Below are positions 56,199 to 64,000 of a stretch of DNA of 64,000 nucleotides, piece by piece. The DNA is from Pseudomonadota bacterium. GTDB lineage: Bacteria > Pseudomonadota > Alphaproteobacteria > Rhodospirillales > Magnetospirillaceae. The stretch lies in the NCBI GenBank assembly GCA_021782815.1, contig JAJXUO010000010.1:1-64000 (forward strand), in the 5' to 3' direction. The position numbers and the translations under genes are program-made. How positions within the stretch are numbered: the stretch's first letter is position 1; each line of letters starts with the position of its first letter. Under the pieces are notes generated by a model that saw nothing but the letters and a program-made list of their open reading frames with translations, did no database searches and was not told where the DNA came from.

Positions 56199-56912
56199 AT
56201 GAACATTCCCTTTATCGGCATCACCCTCGACAGCGAGGAGCCCGGCGGCTACTCCAAGCTGCCCTGGTACGCGCTGCGGCAAAACTATTGCGACGCCGTG
56301 GCCCAGGCCGGCGGCCTGCCCCTGCCCCTGCCCCACACTCCCGACCTGGCCGAGGCCTATCTCGAGCGCATCGACGGCCTGGTGATCACCGGCGGCGCCT
56401 TCGACGTCGACCCCGCCCTGTTCGGCGCCACCAGCCGCCACGACACCGTGAAGCTGAAGGGCCGGCGCACCGCCTTCGAGCTGGCCATGGTGCAAGGGGC
56501 GCTGGCCCGCGATCTGCCCATCCTCGGCATCTGCGGCGGCGAACAGCTGCTGGCGGTGGCCCTGGGCGGCACCCTGATCCAGCATATCCCCGACGCCGTG
56601 CCCCACTGCCTGGCGCACGAACAGCCCAATCCCCGCACCGAGCCCGGCCATAGCGTGACCCTGACTCCCGGCAGCCTTTTGGCCCGCATCGCCGGGGCCG
56701 CCGAGATTCCGGTCAACTCCGCCCATCATCAGGCGGTGGCCACCCTGCCCGAGGCCATCCGGATCAACGCCCGCGCCGCCGACGGCGTCATCGAGGGCCT
56801 GGAGGATCCGGCCCGGCGCTTCTGCCTGGGCGTGCAGTGGCACCCGGAATACGCCATCAGCCCCGCCGACACCGCCCTGTTCCGGGCTTTCATAGAGGCC
56901 TGCCGCCCATGA
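56199..56912 (+). CDS. Class I glutamine amidotransferase-like protein (PuuD/gamma-Glu-GABA hydrolase family)
   Basis: A 237-residue hydrolase. The triad is visible: Cys in ILGICGGEQLLAV, His and Glu in GVQWHPEYAI. VITGGAFDVDPALFG and the H-x2-NSAHHQAV region match the peptidase C26/PuuD family, which splits gamma-glutamyl bonds. No polyamine operon is near, so the substrate is open. Its stop overlaps the next ATG (ATGA). Confidence 0.88.
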   Translation: MNIPFIGITLDSEEPGGYSKLPWYALRQNYCDAVAQAGGLPLPLPHTPDLAEAYLERIDGLVITGGAFDVDPALFGATSRHDTVKLKGRRTAFELAMVQGALARDLPILGICGGEQLLAVALGGTLIQHIPDAVPHCLAHEQPNPRTEPGHSVTLTPGSLLARIAGAAEIPVNSAHHQAVATLPEAIRINARAADGVIEGLEDPARRFCLGVQWHPEYAISPADTALFRAFIEACRP

Positions 56913-57889
56913 GCGACACTCCCGACGACACCCTTCCCGACGCCGCCCCCGAAAAGGGCGAACGCATCGCCAAACGCCTGGCCCGCGCCGGCCTCTGTTC
57001 CCGCCGCGACGCCGAACGCCTGATCGCCGAGGGCCGCGTGGTGGTGGACGGCAAGCGCCTGACCTCCCCCGCCGTCACCGTCACCGAGGCCAGCCTGATC
57101 GTGGTGGACGGCAAACCGCTGCCGGCCAGCGAGCCCACCCGGCTGTGGCGCTACCACAAGCCCGCCGGGCTGGTCACCAGCCACAAGGACGAACAGGGCC
57201 GCGACACCGTGTTCGCCCGCCTGCCCGAGGGCATGCCCCGGGTGATTTCGGTGGGCCGCCTCGATCTCAATTCGGAAGGGCTGCTGCTCTTGACCAACGA
57301 CGGCGAGCTGGCCCGGCGCCTGGAGCTGCCCAGCACCGGCTGGGTGCGGCGCTACCGCGTGCGCGTGCATGGCGAGCCCAGCCCGGAAACCCTGGCCGGC
57401 CTGGAAAAGGGCCTGGAGATCGACGGCGTGGCCTACGGCCCCATCAAGGCGGTGCTCGACCGCAAGCAGGGCTCCAACGCCTGGCTGACCGTCAGCCTGA
57501 AGGAAGGCAAGAACCGCGAGATCCGCCGGGTGATGGACTATCTGGGCTGGACCGTGACCCGCCTGATCCGCATCGCCTACGGCCCCTTCCAGTTGGGCCT
57601 GCTCACGCCCGGCGAGGTGGACGAGGTGCCGCCCCGCGTGCTGAAGGAACAGCTGGGCACCGCCCGCGACAAGCTGGCCCCCAAGCCGCTCAAGGACAAG
57701 GACCGCACCCGCGACGGCGCCGCCGCCCCGGCCCGCAAGGGAGCGGCCACCCCCTCGGCCCGCGCCGAGGCGAAAAAGGCCGAGGCGGCGCTGGCCGCCG
57801 CCCGCCCCGGCAACCGCGCCCGCCATGCCCGCAAGAGCGGCCCCGAGACTGGAGGAAAACCCCATGCGGATCGTCGCCGGCCGTCATAA
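56909..57889 (+). CDS. RsuA/RluB-family rRNA pseudouridine synthase
   Basis: A 326-residue protein. The N-terminal S4 RNA-binding domain (KRLARAGLCSRRDAERLIAEGRVVVDG) is followed by the catalytic domain with active-site Asp in GRLDLNSEGLLLLTNDG. KNREIRRVMDYLGWTV is the family C-motif. It modifies a rRNA uridine, most likely RluB/RluE-like on 23S. The tail is Lys/Ala/Arg-rich. ATG 56909 overlaps the previous stop. The last 26 nt overlap rsmD. Confidence 0.92.
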   Translation: MSDTPDDTLPDAAPEKGERIAKRLARAGLCSRRDAERLIAEGRVVVDGKRLTSPAVTVTEASLIVVDGKPLPASEPTRLWRYHKPAGLVTSHKDEQGRDTVFARLPEGMPRVISVGRLDLNSEGLLLLTNDGELARRLELPSTGWVRRYRVRVHGEPSPETLAGLEKGLEIDGVAYGPIKAVLDRKQGSNAWLTVSLKEGKNREIRRVMDYLGWTVTRLIRIAYGPFQLGLLTPGEVDEVPPRVLKEQLGTARDKLAPKPLKDKDRTRDGAAAPARKGAATPSARAEAKKAEAALAAARPGNRARHARKSGPETGGKPHADRRRPS

Positions 57890-58430
57890 GGGCCGGGTGC
57901 TGCAGGCCCCGCCCGGCAACGCCACCCGCCCCACCGCCGATCGCGTGCGTGAAGCCCTGTTCAACATCCTGGCCCACGGCGAGGCCCCGCCCTTGCGCGG
58001 CGCCCGCCTGCTCGACGCCTTCGCCGGTTCGGGCGCCTTGGGGTTCGAGGCGCTGTCGCGCGGGGCCGCCCATGTCACCTTCATGGAAAACGATCCCGCC
58101 GCCTATGCGGTGATTCACGGCAACGCCCGCAAGATGGGCGCCGCCGAGGCCGAGGCCGCCATCCTGCGCGCCGACGCCACCCGGCCGCCGCCGGCCCGCC
58201 AGCCCTGCGATATGGTGCTGATGGACCCGCCCTATAAAAGCGGCCTGGGCCAGGCCGCCCTGACGGCGCTGGCGGCGCAGGGCTGGATCGCCCCCCAGGC
58301 CCTGGTGGTGGTGGAGGTGGCGGCGGCCGAGGCCTTCGCCTCGCCCCTGCCCGGCTTCGTCATCGCCGACGAACGCCGCTACGGCGCCGCCCGCCTGGTG
58401 TTTTTGCGTCCCGACTTCGCATGCAGTTAA
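57864..58430 (+). CDS. rsmD: 16S rRNA (guanine(966)-N2)-methyltransferase
   Basis: A 188-residue class I methyltransferase. It has the N-terminus MRIVAGRHKGRVLQAP, RPTADRVREALFNIL, DAFAGSGALGFEALSRGA (SAM motif I) and the catalytic motif LMDPPYKSG. GGAGG lies 9 nt before ATG 57864. It overlaps the 3' end of the pseudouridine synthase gene, so both rRNA-modification genes are coupled. Confidence 0.95.
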   Translation: MRIVAGRHKGRVLQAPPGNATRPTADRVREALFNILAHGEAPPLRGARLLDAFAGSGALGFEALSRGAAHVTFMENDPAAYAVIHGNARKMGAAEAEAAILRADATRPPPARQPCDMVLMDPPYKSGLGQAALTALAAQGWIAPQALVVVEVAAAEAFASPLPGFVIADERRYGAARLVFLRPDFACS

Positions 58431-58455
58431 GGCCGTTCCGAAAGCGGAACGGCCT
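58430..58455. terminator. Hairpin between convergent rsmD and DUF2889 genes
   Basis: AGGCCGTTCCG (58430-58440) and CGGAACGGCCT (58445-58455) form a perfect 11-bp stem with loop AAAG. It sits exactly between two gene ends and probably stops transcription from both sides, although no long T run follows. Confidence 0.75.
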
Positions 58456-58462
58456 CGCCGGC

Positions 58463-59014
58463 TCATCCCTTATCGCCGCCCTCGTACCATTCGGGCCATT
58501 CCCGCGCCACCACCGGGCCGTGGGAATCGAGGGCGTGGCAGGTATCGAGGATGCGCGGCCGCTTATGGCCGCGCAGTTCGCGTCCCACCAGCGGCGCCAG
58601 GGTCTGGAAGGCGGTGGTGGCGATGGGCCCCATCATCTCGACGATATGGGTGCAGCCATGCACGCCGCTGAAGCGGGCGCGCAGCTCCTTCAGGAACCCC
58701 GGCCCCAGGCTCAAGCCTTCCAGGGCCGAGAAACCGGGGGTGATGTCGCCGCACAGGGTGAAGGGGGCATGATCGGTCACCACCTCGACGGCGCGGATGA
58801 GATAGTGCTCGTCCACGGTCAGGCGCACCCACATCTCGTGCACCGGCTCGCCCGGCGGAATCTCGCCGCCGCGATCCTTGTTGGGAAAAGGATAGCTTTT
58901 CACATCCGTCAGATGGCCTTCGATATCCCACAGGCCGTCCTCGCGGCGGAAGCCTTCCACCCGCACCTCGCGGGTATGGATGTGCTGGCGGGGAGCGGGC
59001 GGGGAAAGCGGCAT
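58463..59014 (-). CDS. DUF2889 family protein
   Basis: A 183-residue protein with the family features IHTREVRVEGFRREDGLWDIEGHLTDVKSY, HEMWVRLTVDE, and GCTHIVEMMGPIATTAFQTL near the C-terminus. No function is established for the family. It lies directly after the CNNM gene (1-nt gap), so it belongs to the aroK-aroB-CNNM operon. Confidence 0.8.
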   Translation of the reverse strand: MPLSPPAPRQHIHTREVRVEGFRREDGLWDIEGHLTDVKSYPFPNKDRGGEIPPGEPVHEMWVRLTVDEHYLIRAVEVVTDHAPFTLCGDITPGFSALEGLSLGPGFLKELRARFSGVHGCTHIVEMMGPIATTAFQTLAPLVGRELRGHKRPRILDTCHALDSHGPVVAREWPEWYEGGDKG

Positions 59015-59015
59015 G

Positions 59016-60290
59016 TCAGGCTCCGTCTTCGGCGGGGTCGGGCTGGGGCGGGGTAACCCGGACCGAGGCGATCTGGTTGCGCTGGCGGCGCAGCACCTCG
59101 AACCGGAAGCCGTGGAACAGGAACACCTGGCCCACGTCGGGAATGATGCGGGATTCGTGCAACAGCAGGCCGGCCAGGGTGGCGGCGTCGGCGTCGGGCA
59201 GGCGCCAGTCGTACTCGCGGGCCAGATCGCGCAGGGTGGCGTCGCCGGCCACGATGTAACTGCCGTCGCCCTGCGGCCGCACGGCGGCGGCCAGCACGTC
59301 GTGCTCATCGGAAATATCGCCGACGATTTCCTCGATGATGTCCTCCAGGGTCACCACCCCCAGCAGCGAGCCGTATTCGTCCACCACCAGGGCGAAATGC
59401 TCGCGCCGTTTGCGGAAGGCCTGCAACTGCTCGAGAAGCGAGGTGGATTCCGGAATGAACCAGGGCGGGCTGGCCAGGGCCGAGAGATCGATGGCCTCGG
59501 GGTCGGCGCCGTGGCTGCGCAGGGCCCGCAGCAGTTCCTTGGAATGCAGCACGCCGACGATATTGTCGGGCTGATCGCGCCACAGCGGCAGCCGGGTATA
59601 GGCGGCGTTGGTGGCCTGCTCGATCACCGCCTCCACCGGCAGGTCGGCGTTGAGCATGACCATGTTCTTGCGGTGGATCATGATCTCGCCCACCTCAACC
59701 TCGGCCAGATCGAGGATGGAACGCAACATCTTGCGTTCGTGCCCGGCCTCGTCCTCGGTGGCATGGATGTCGATGGCGCCGCGCAGCTCGGCCAGGGCGG
59801 CGTCGGGATCGGGATTGGCCGAAGGGTGCAGCCCCAACAGGCGCAACAGGCCGTTGACCAGCATCTGCACCCCCTGCACGAAGGGGCCGAACAGCAGCAC
59901 CATGGCCCGCATCACCGGGGCGATCACCGGGGCCAGGCGGTTGGCGTGATGCAGCGCCACCGTCTTCGGCAGGATCTCGCAGAACACCAGGATGATCACC
60001 GTCATGATGGCGGTTTCGTAGGCCACGCCCACATCGCCCGCCACCTTCAGGGCCACGGTGGTGGCGATGGCCGAGGCCAGGATCTGCACCAGGGTATTGC
60101 CCAGCAGAATGGCGCCGATCATGCGCTCCTTGCGCTGATGCAGGCGGTTGACCAGCCCGGCGCGATGATCGCCCTCCACCTCAAGCTGATGCATCAGGGG
60201 TTTCGACACCACGGTGAGCGCCGTTTCCGCCGTGCTGAAGAAATAAAGCAGCAGCAGCAGAACGACGATCAGGGCGATCTCGCCGATCAT
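59016..60290 (-). CDS. CNNM / HlyC-CorC family transporter
   Basis: A 424-residue protein. The N-terminal CNNM domain (about 1-190) has three to four TM helices (EIALIVVLLLLLYFFSTAETALT). Two CBS domains follow (EIMIHRKNMVMLNADLPVEAV, then FALVVDEYGSLLGVVTLEDIIEEIVGDI), and a C-terminal CorC_HlyC domain ends it. The family handles Mg2+ or Co2+ efflux. Its start overlaps aroB by 4 nt. The order aroK-aroB-CNNM is common in alphaproteobacteria. Confidence 0.93.
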   Translation of the reverse strand: MIGEIALIVVLLLLLYFFSTAETALTVVSKPLMHQLEVEGDHRAGLVNRLHQRKERMIGAILLGNTLVQILASAIATTVALKVAGDVGVAYETAIMTVIILVFCEILPKTVALHHANRLAPVIAPVMRAMVLLFGPFVQGVQMLVNGLLRLLGLHPSANPDPDAALAELRGAIDIHATEDEAGHERKMLRSILDLAEVEVGEIMIHRKNMVMLNADLPVEAVIEQATNAAYTRLPLWRDQPDNIVGVLHSKELLRALRSHGADPEAIDLSALASPPWFIPESTSLLEQLQAFRKRREHFALVVDEYGSLLGVVTLEDIIEEIVGDISDEHDVLAAAVRPQGDGSYIVAGDATLRDLAREYDWRLPDADAATLAGLLLHESRIIPDVGQVFLFHGFRFEVLRRQRNQIASVRVTPPQPDPAEDGA

Positions 60291-61405
60291 CGCCGCGCCA
60301 CCCAGTCTTCCAGCACCGCCAGCACCTGGGCCCGCTCCACATCGCGGCACAGGAAGGCCTGGCCGATGCCCCGGGCCAGCACGAAGGTGACCTTGCCGTC
60401 CTTGACCTTCTTGTCCTTGGCGAAATGGCCCAGCAACGCCGGCGCCGACCAGGCGCGGCCCTCGGGCAGCGGCGGCAGCGTCACCGGCAGGGCCAGGGCC
60501 TTCAGATGCGCCTCCAGCCGGGCCAGATCCCCGGCCGGGCACAGGCCCATGCGCACCGAGAGATCGAAGGCCATCAGCATGCCGATGGCCACCGCCTCGC
60601 CGTGTTGCAGCGCCTCGCCGTAACCGCCCTCGGCCTCCAGGGCGTGGGCGAAGGTATGCCCGAGATTGAGCAGGGCGCGCTGGCCGCCTTCCTTTTCGTC
60701 GGCCGCCACCACCCGGGCCTTGGCGGCGCAGCTGGTGAGCACGGCGCGGGTACGGGCCTCCTCATTGCCCAGAAGCAGGGCCAGACCGTTCTTCTGTTCC
60801 AGCCAGGCGAAGAAATCGGGGTCGTCGATCAGGCCGTATTTCACCACCTCGGCATAACCCGACCGCAGATCGCGCGGCGCCAGGGTGGACAAGACGTCGA
60901 TATCGGCCAGCACCAGGCGCGGCTGATAGAAGCTGCCCACCAGATTCTTGCCCTGGCGGGTGTTGATGCCGGTCTTGCCGCCCACCGAACTGTCCACCTG
61001 CGACAAAAGGGTGGTGGGGATCTGGATGAAGGGCACGCCGCGCAGCAGGATGCTGGCGGCGAAACCGGTCAGATCGCCGATGACGCCGCCGCCGAAGGCC
61101 ACGATGGTGGTGCCGCGTTCGCAGCGGGCCTCCAGCATGGCGTCGAGCAGGCTTTCCAGATGGGCGAAATCCTTGGTCTGTTCGCCGGGCGGCAGCACCA
61201 CGCCGTGGTTTTCGATGCCGGCGCCGTCCAACGCATCCTTCAAGGCCTCCAGATGCAGCGCCGCCACCGTCTCGTCGGTGACCACGAACACCCGCGGCGT
61301 GGACAGCAGCGGCCGGATCAGCGCGCCGGCCTTGGCCAGCAGGCCGGCCCCCACATGGATGTCGTAGGAGCGCTCGCCCAGGGCGACGGACAGAACGGAC
61401 GTCAT
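60287..61405 (-). CDS. aroB: 3-dehydroquinate synthase
   Basis: Second step of the shikimate pathway, NAD- and metal-dependent. The 372-residue enzyme shows VLPPGEQTKDFAHLESLLDAML, GGGVIGDLTGFAASILLRGVPFIQIPTTLL in parts, DSSVGGKTGIN, SGYAEVVKYGLI and the metal-site NLGHTFAHALE. It lies 4 nt from aroK and overlaps the CNNM gene, so one operon. Confidence 0.97.
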   Translation of the reverse strand: MTSVLSVALGERSYDIHVGAGLLAKAGALIRPLLSTPRVFVVTDETVAALHLEALKDALDGAGIENHGVVLPPGEQTKDFAHLESLLDAMLEARCERGTTIVAFGGGVIGDLTGFAASILLRGVPFIQIPTTLLSQVDSSVGGKTGINTRQGKNLVGSFYQPRLVLADIDVLSTLAPRDLRSGYAEVVKYGLIDDPDFFAWLEQKNGLALLLGNEEARTRAVLTSCAAKARVVAADEKEGGQRALLNLGHTFAHALEAEGGYGEALQHGEAVAIGMLMAFDLSVRMGLCPAGDLARLEAHLKALALPVTLPPLPEGRAWSAPALLGHFAKDKKVKDGKVTFVLARGIGQAFLCRDVERAQVLAVLEDWVARR

Positions 61406-61409
61406 GACC

Positions 61410-61982
61410 TTATCCTTTTTGCTGAAGCGGAGAGGGCGTCTCCAGGGCGGCGAAATAACCGGCCAGGGCCTGGGCCACCGCCTCCACCGTCACCTCGGGC
61501 GGCAGATCGGCGGAATCCACCACCAGATCGGCCTGGGCGTAGACGGGATAACGCTGATCGATCAGCCGCTGCAGAATATCGCGGGGATCGCCGGTTTTCA
61601 GCAGCGGACGGTGATCGCGCCCCGCCGTGCGCTTGACCAGCAGGTCGAGATCGGCGCGCAGCCACACCGACACCGCGCCGCCGCGCACCAGGGCCCGGGT
61701 GCCCTCGTCCATGAAGGCGCCGCCGCCCGCCGCCAGAATGCACGGTTCGCCGGCCATCAGCCGGGCCATCACCTTGCGTTCGAGATCACGGAAGGCCGCC
61801 TCGCCATAGGCGGCGAAAATCTCCGAAACACTGCGTCCCGCCGCTTTTTCGATCTCGGCGTCGGCGTCGGTGAAGGCCACCCCCAGCCGGGCCGCCAGCT
61901 TGCGCCCCACACAACTCTTTCCGGCCCCCATCAACCCGACCAGCACCACGGTACGGGGCAGGGCCGTGCCTGCGTCACTCAT
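61410..61982 (-). CDS. aroK: Shikimate kinase
   Basis: Phosphorylates shikimate with ATP. A 190-residue P-loop kinase: [18 protein letters not shown], then [32 protein letters not shown] (DxD and shikimate-binding Arg), LAAGGGAFM and the adenine-lid region [10 protein letters not shown]. It is the first gene of aroK-aroB-CNNM-DUF2889 on the minus strand and divergent from the plus-strand pair at 62171, with about 190 bp between. Confidence 0.96.
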   Translation of the reverse strand: MSDAGTALPRTVVLVGLMGAGKSCVGRKLAARLGVAFTDADAEIEKAAGRSVSEIFAAYGEAAFRDLERKVMARLMAGEPCILAAGGGAFMDEGTRALVRGGAVSVWLRADLDLLVKRTAGRDHRPLLKTGDPRDILQRLIDQRYPVYAQADLVVDSADLPPEVTVEAVAQALAGYFAALETPSPLQQKG

Positions 61983-62073
61983 CGTTCATCTTTCCTCGAA
62001 CCCGACGGCTCCGGCCCGTCCGAACCGCGCAGTCGTTGAAAGCGGCCGTCCATGCCGATAGACTTCCACCGTT

Positions 62074-62085
62074 CCCCAATTGGGG
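62074..62085. promoter_or_regulatory. Candidate operator: perfect 12-bp palindrome
   Basis: CCCCAATTGGGG lies in the divergent space between aroK and the small membrane protein gene, flanked by GTTC and GAAC in an offset inverted arrangement. It may bind a dimeric regulator. No family-specific match is claimed. Confidence 0.3.
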
Positions 62086-62170
62086 CGAACCCTAGCACAC
62101 TTCCATGGGGAATGGCACAGAGGCCTTATTCCTCCCCCGTTTCGTCCTTGCTGAAGGCAGGTTCCGGCAA

Positions 62171-62311
62171 ATGAGCAGCATGATCCGCATCGTTCTCGTT
62201 CTGGTGCTTTTCGTCATCGTGGGGGGCGTGGCCGCCCTGGCGATGCGGGATATCCCGGCCCCCACCACCAAGATCCAGAAAGTGATCCCGGATGACCATT
62301 TCCCCCATTAA
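62171..62311 (+). CDS. Small single-TM membrane protein
   Basis: A 46-residue protein with one hydrophobic helix (IRIVLVLVLFVIVGGVAALAM) and a short C-terminal tail (RDIPAPTTKIQKVIPDDHFPH). ATG 62171 and 62180 are both possible. It overlaps the next gene by 20 nt, so they are co-transcribed. No family is known. Confidence 0.6.
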   Translation: MSSMIRIVLVLVLFVIVGGVAALAMRDIPAPTTKIQKVIPDDHFPH

Positions 62312-64000
62312 GACCGGCGCCGCCCTGGCCGCCCTGCTGCTGGCCCCCGGCCTGGCCCTGGCCCAGAGCGACGCCCCCATCCAGCTGACCCCCCATGTGG
62401 ACGAGGTGCTGGTGTCGCCCAACGCGGCGCCCCAGCCTAGCCCGCCCGCCAAGGGGCCGGTGCAGGTCATTCCCTCGCCGGCGGCGGCCGCGCCGCAGGC
62501 AACGCCCGCGCCCGTGCCCGCCGCCGCGGGCGCCTTCCCCACCATGACGCCCGCCAACACCGCCATCACCGTGCAGCCGCTGGCGGCGGTGAGCGTCGAT
62601 TCCACCGGCCTCCTCACCAACAGCAACGGCGGCTTCGGCACCGATCTGTGGGCCGGGGTCTCCATGGCCACGGTGCAGGCGGCGCTGCCGCTGCTGCCCG
62701 CCGCCCCCACGGCGCGCGCCGAACGCGATCTGGAACGCCGCCTGCTGCTGAGCGTGGCCCAGGCCCCCTCCGGCCCCTCCGGCGGCGGCGCCCCGCTGCT
62801 GGCGCTGCGCGCCGAAAAGCTGTGGTCCATGGGCGCGGTCGACGATCTCGACGCCTTCCTGAAGGGGGTGAGCCTGCAGGCCTACACCCCGCCCCTGCGC
62901 CATCTGGCCAGCGACGCCGCCCTGCTGGCCGGCGACACCGCCACCGCCTGCGCCCAGGCCTCGGCCCTGCGCGGCCAGGGCGACGACACCTACGCCGCCA
63001 TGGTCTCGGTCTATTGCCAGTTCGTCGGCGGCAAGGCCAGCGAGGCCTCGCTGACCGAGGATGTGCTGCGCGAGCAGAAGGTGAAGGATCCCGCCTTCTT
63101 CATCGCCGCCGACGCCCTGGGCGGCATCGCCCCCGGCCGGCTGACGGCCTTCGACACCCTGACGCCGCTGGATCTGGCCCTGGCCCGCGCCGCCAAGCTG
63201 CCCCTGCCCGAGGCGGCGGCCGGCACCCCCAGCCCGGCCGTGCTGGCGGCCCTGGCCAAAACCGCCGGCGCCACCCCCGACGCCCGCCTGATCGCCGCTG
63301 AAAAGGCCGAGATGGCCGGGGCGCTCGATATCGCCACCTTGCGCCAGATCTACGACGCCACCCCCTTCACCTCGCAGGAACTGGCCCTGCCCCTGGGCCC
63401 CGACAAGGGCCCCCGGGGCCGCGCCCTCTCTTATCACACCGCCATCCAGCCCGGCCTTTCTCCCGCCGCCAAGATCCAGGTGATCGGCAAGGCCCTGGCG
63501 GCGGCGGGCGACGCCAGCCCGCTTTACGTGATGACGGCCCGGGTCTACGCCGACGTTCTGGCCGGTCTGCAGCCCGCGCCCGAGCTCACCGGCTTCGCCT
63601 ATACCGCCGCCCGCGCCCTGCTGGCGGCCGGGCGCGCCGATGCCGCCAAGCCCTGGCTCACCGCCCTGCGCGCCCAGGGCAACGTGCCGCAGGCCATGCA
63701 GGCGGTGGCCGGGCTGTGGCCGCTGTTGCGCATGGCGGTGGCCGAGGACGGCCAGCCCCTGCCCGCCGCCGCCCTCGACGCCTGGCGTCTGGCCCGGGCC
63801 GATCAGGCCGATGCCGTCAGCCAGCGCCGTGCCGCCGTGGCCTACAGCCTGCTGGCCGCCCTGGGCGAAACCGTACCGTCCCAGGCCTGGCTGCCGCTGC
63901 TGAACGCCCCGGCCGCGACCGCGGCCACGGCCACCCTGCCCCACCCGGCCCTTTTGCAGGAACTGCGCAGCAGCGCCGCCGCCCGCCAGGTGGGCGGCAC
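62292..64000 (+). CDS. Secreted protein, function unknown (3' partial)
   Basis: The frame from ATG 62292 is open to the last base, so the gene runs past the window; about 569 residues are visible. The first 25 residues are a Sec signal peptide (LLLAPGLALAQ). A Pro/Ala-rich linker follows to about residue 90, then a long Ala/Leu-rich helical region with TPR-like spacing. I recognise no family. It overlaps the upstream small TM gene, suggesting the pair acts together at the envelope. Confidence 0.75.
   Translation, partial: MTISPIKTGAALAALLLAPGLALAQSDAPIQLTPHVDEVLVSPNAAPQPSPPAKGPVQVIPSPAAAAPQATPAPVPAAAGAFPTMTPANTAITVQPLAAVSVDSTGLLTNSNGGFGTDLWAGVSMATVQAALPLLPAAPTARAERDLERRLLLSVAQAPSGPSGGGAPLLALRAEKLWSMGAVDDLDAFLKGVSLQAYTPPLRHLASDAALLAGDTATACAQASALRGQGDDTYAAMVSVYCQFVGGKASEASLTEDVLREQKVKDPAFFIAADALGGIAPGRLTAFDTLTPLDLALARAAKLPLPEAAAGTPSPAVLAALAKTAGATPDARLIAAEKAEMAGALDIATLRQIYDATPFTSQELALPLGPDKGPRGRALSYHTAIQPGLSPAAKIQVIGKALAAAGDASPLYVMTARVYADVLAGLQPAPELTGFAYTAARALLAAGRADAAKPWLTALRAQGNVPQAMQAVAGLWPLLRMAVAEDGQPLPAAALDAWRLARADQADAVSQRRAAVAYSLLAALGETVPSQAWLPLLNAPAATAATATLPHPALLQELRSSAAARQVGG

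Noticed and set aside
58980-60623. 547-codon plus-strand frame opposite the CNNM transporter
   Set aside because: Shadow of the CNNM/aroB genes, His/Gln-rich and without domains.
62214-63944. 576-codon minus-strand frame at the right end
   Set aside because: Gly/Gln/Arg-rich with no domain or signal. The plus frame has a clear signal peptide and overlaps its upstream gene in operon fashion.

Overview
The window is a G+C-rich stretch of an alphaproteobacterial chromosome. Gene content and order point to the Rhodospirillales, most like Magnetospirillum/Phaeospirillum/Rhodospirillum. The pointers are: a petABC operon for cytochrome bc1; the order yfgM-like/bamB/der; the order aroK/aroB/CNNM; the hisG/hisD/UPF0262/phosphatase cluster; an mtnP/mtnA/class II aldolase cluster in the order I recall from Rhodospirillum rubrum; a short-form HisG; an M16 peptidase after thrC; and abundant chemotaxis and c-di-GMP signalling. 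The genus is an inference from these features. No rRNA, CRISPR or prophage was seen, and only one tRNA.

Layout. 1-2.5 kb: end of a FliK-like flagellar protein and a J-domain/SH3 membrane protein. 2.7-6.3 kb (minus): BON lipoprotein, PAS histidine kinase, di-heme peroxidase. 6.5-9.2 kb: thrC and an M16 peptidase ending in a 167-bp MITE-like element. 9.3-13.3 kb (minus): RHH protein, PfpI-like protein, phosphatase, UPF0262, hisD, hisG. 13.7-15.7 kb: two transporters and a tRNA with a CAU anticodon. 15.9-20.1 kb: parvulin, argJ, GNAT-Nudix fusion, CinA-like protein, small membrane protein. 20.1-24.2 kb (minus): CheZ-like protein, meaB, a small charged protein, an Atm1-type ABC exporter. 24.2-27.6 kb (minus): VOC protein and the mtnP-mtnA-aldolase operon. 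27.7-30.3 kb (minus): petABC. 30.5-33.5 kb: trmL, a secreted unknown, and an MscS channel with a cyclic-nucleotide domain. 33.5-37.6 kb (minus): der, bamB, yfgM-like, redoxin. 37.7-46.2 kb: lipoprotein, carbonic anhydrase, CNB protein, bacteriohemerythrin, cheR, hybrid kinase, CBS-PAS-GGDEF-EAL protein. 46.2-49.6 kb (minus): TVP38 family protein, glycosyltransferase, xseA. 49.7-52.2 kb: purD and an unknown. 52.3-54.7 kb: a small accessory island. 54.8-56.1 kb (minus): AhpD-like, tadA, a secreted unknown. 56.2-58.4 kb: class I amidotransferase, pseudouridine synthase, rsmD. 58.5-62 kb (minus): DUF2889, CNNM transporter, aroB, aroK. 62.2-64 kb: a small membrane protein and a secreted protein cut by the window end.

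The most striking thing is non-coding. Seven repeat units at five loci (2.5, 13.5, 22.2, 47.9 and 54.6 kb) share two conserved sequence boxes around a short stem-loop. The stem sequence differs from copy to copy but pairing is largely kept, with loops TCC, TTC or TGC. Further covarying hairpins follow. Two loci are tandem pairs; two others form a 150-175 bp element with ATACCAA ends that begins on the last base of a stop codon. One tandem unit supplies the C-terminal codons of an ABC exporter.

The island at 52.3-54.7 kb is the clearest horizontally acquired segment. An AT-rich membrane-anchored unknown and a REP-associated tyrosine transposase lie between near-identical 27-bp direct repeats, with three tandem 27-bp inverted copies between the two genes. 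Next to them is a toxin-antitoxin pair whose toxin carries an amber codon while the antitoxin is intact, followed by one of the dispersed structured repeats.
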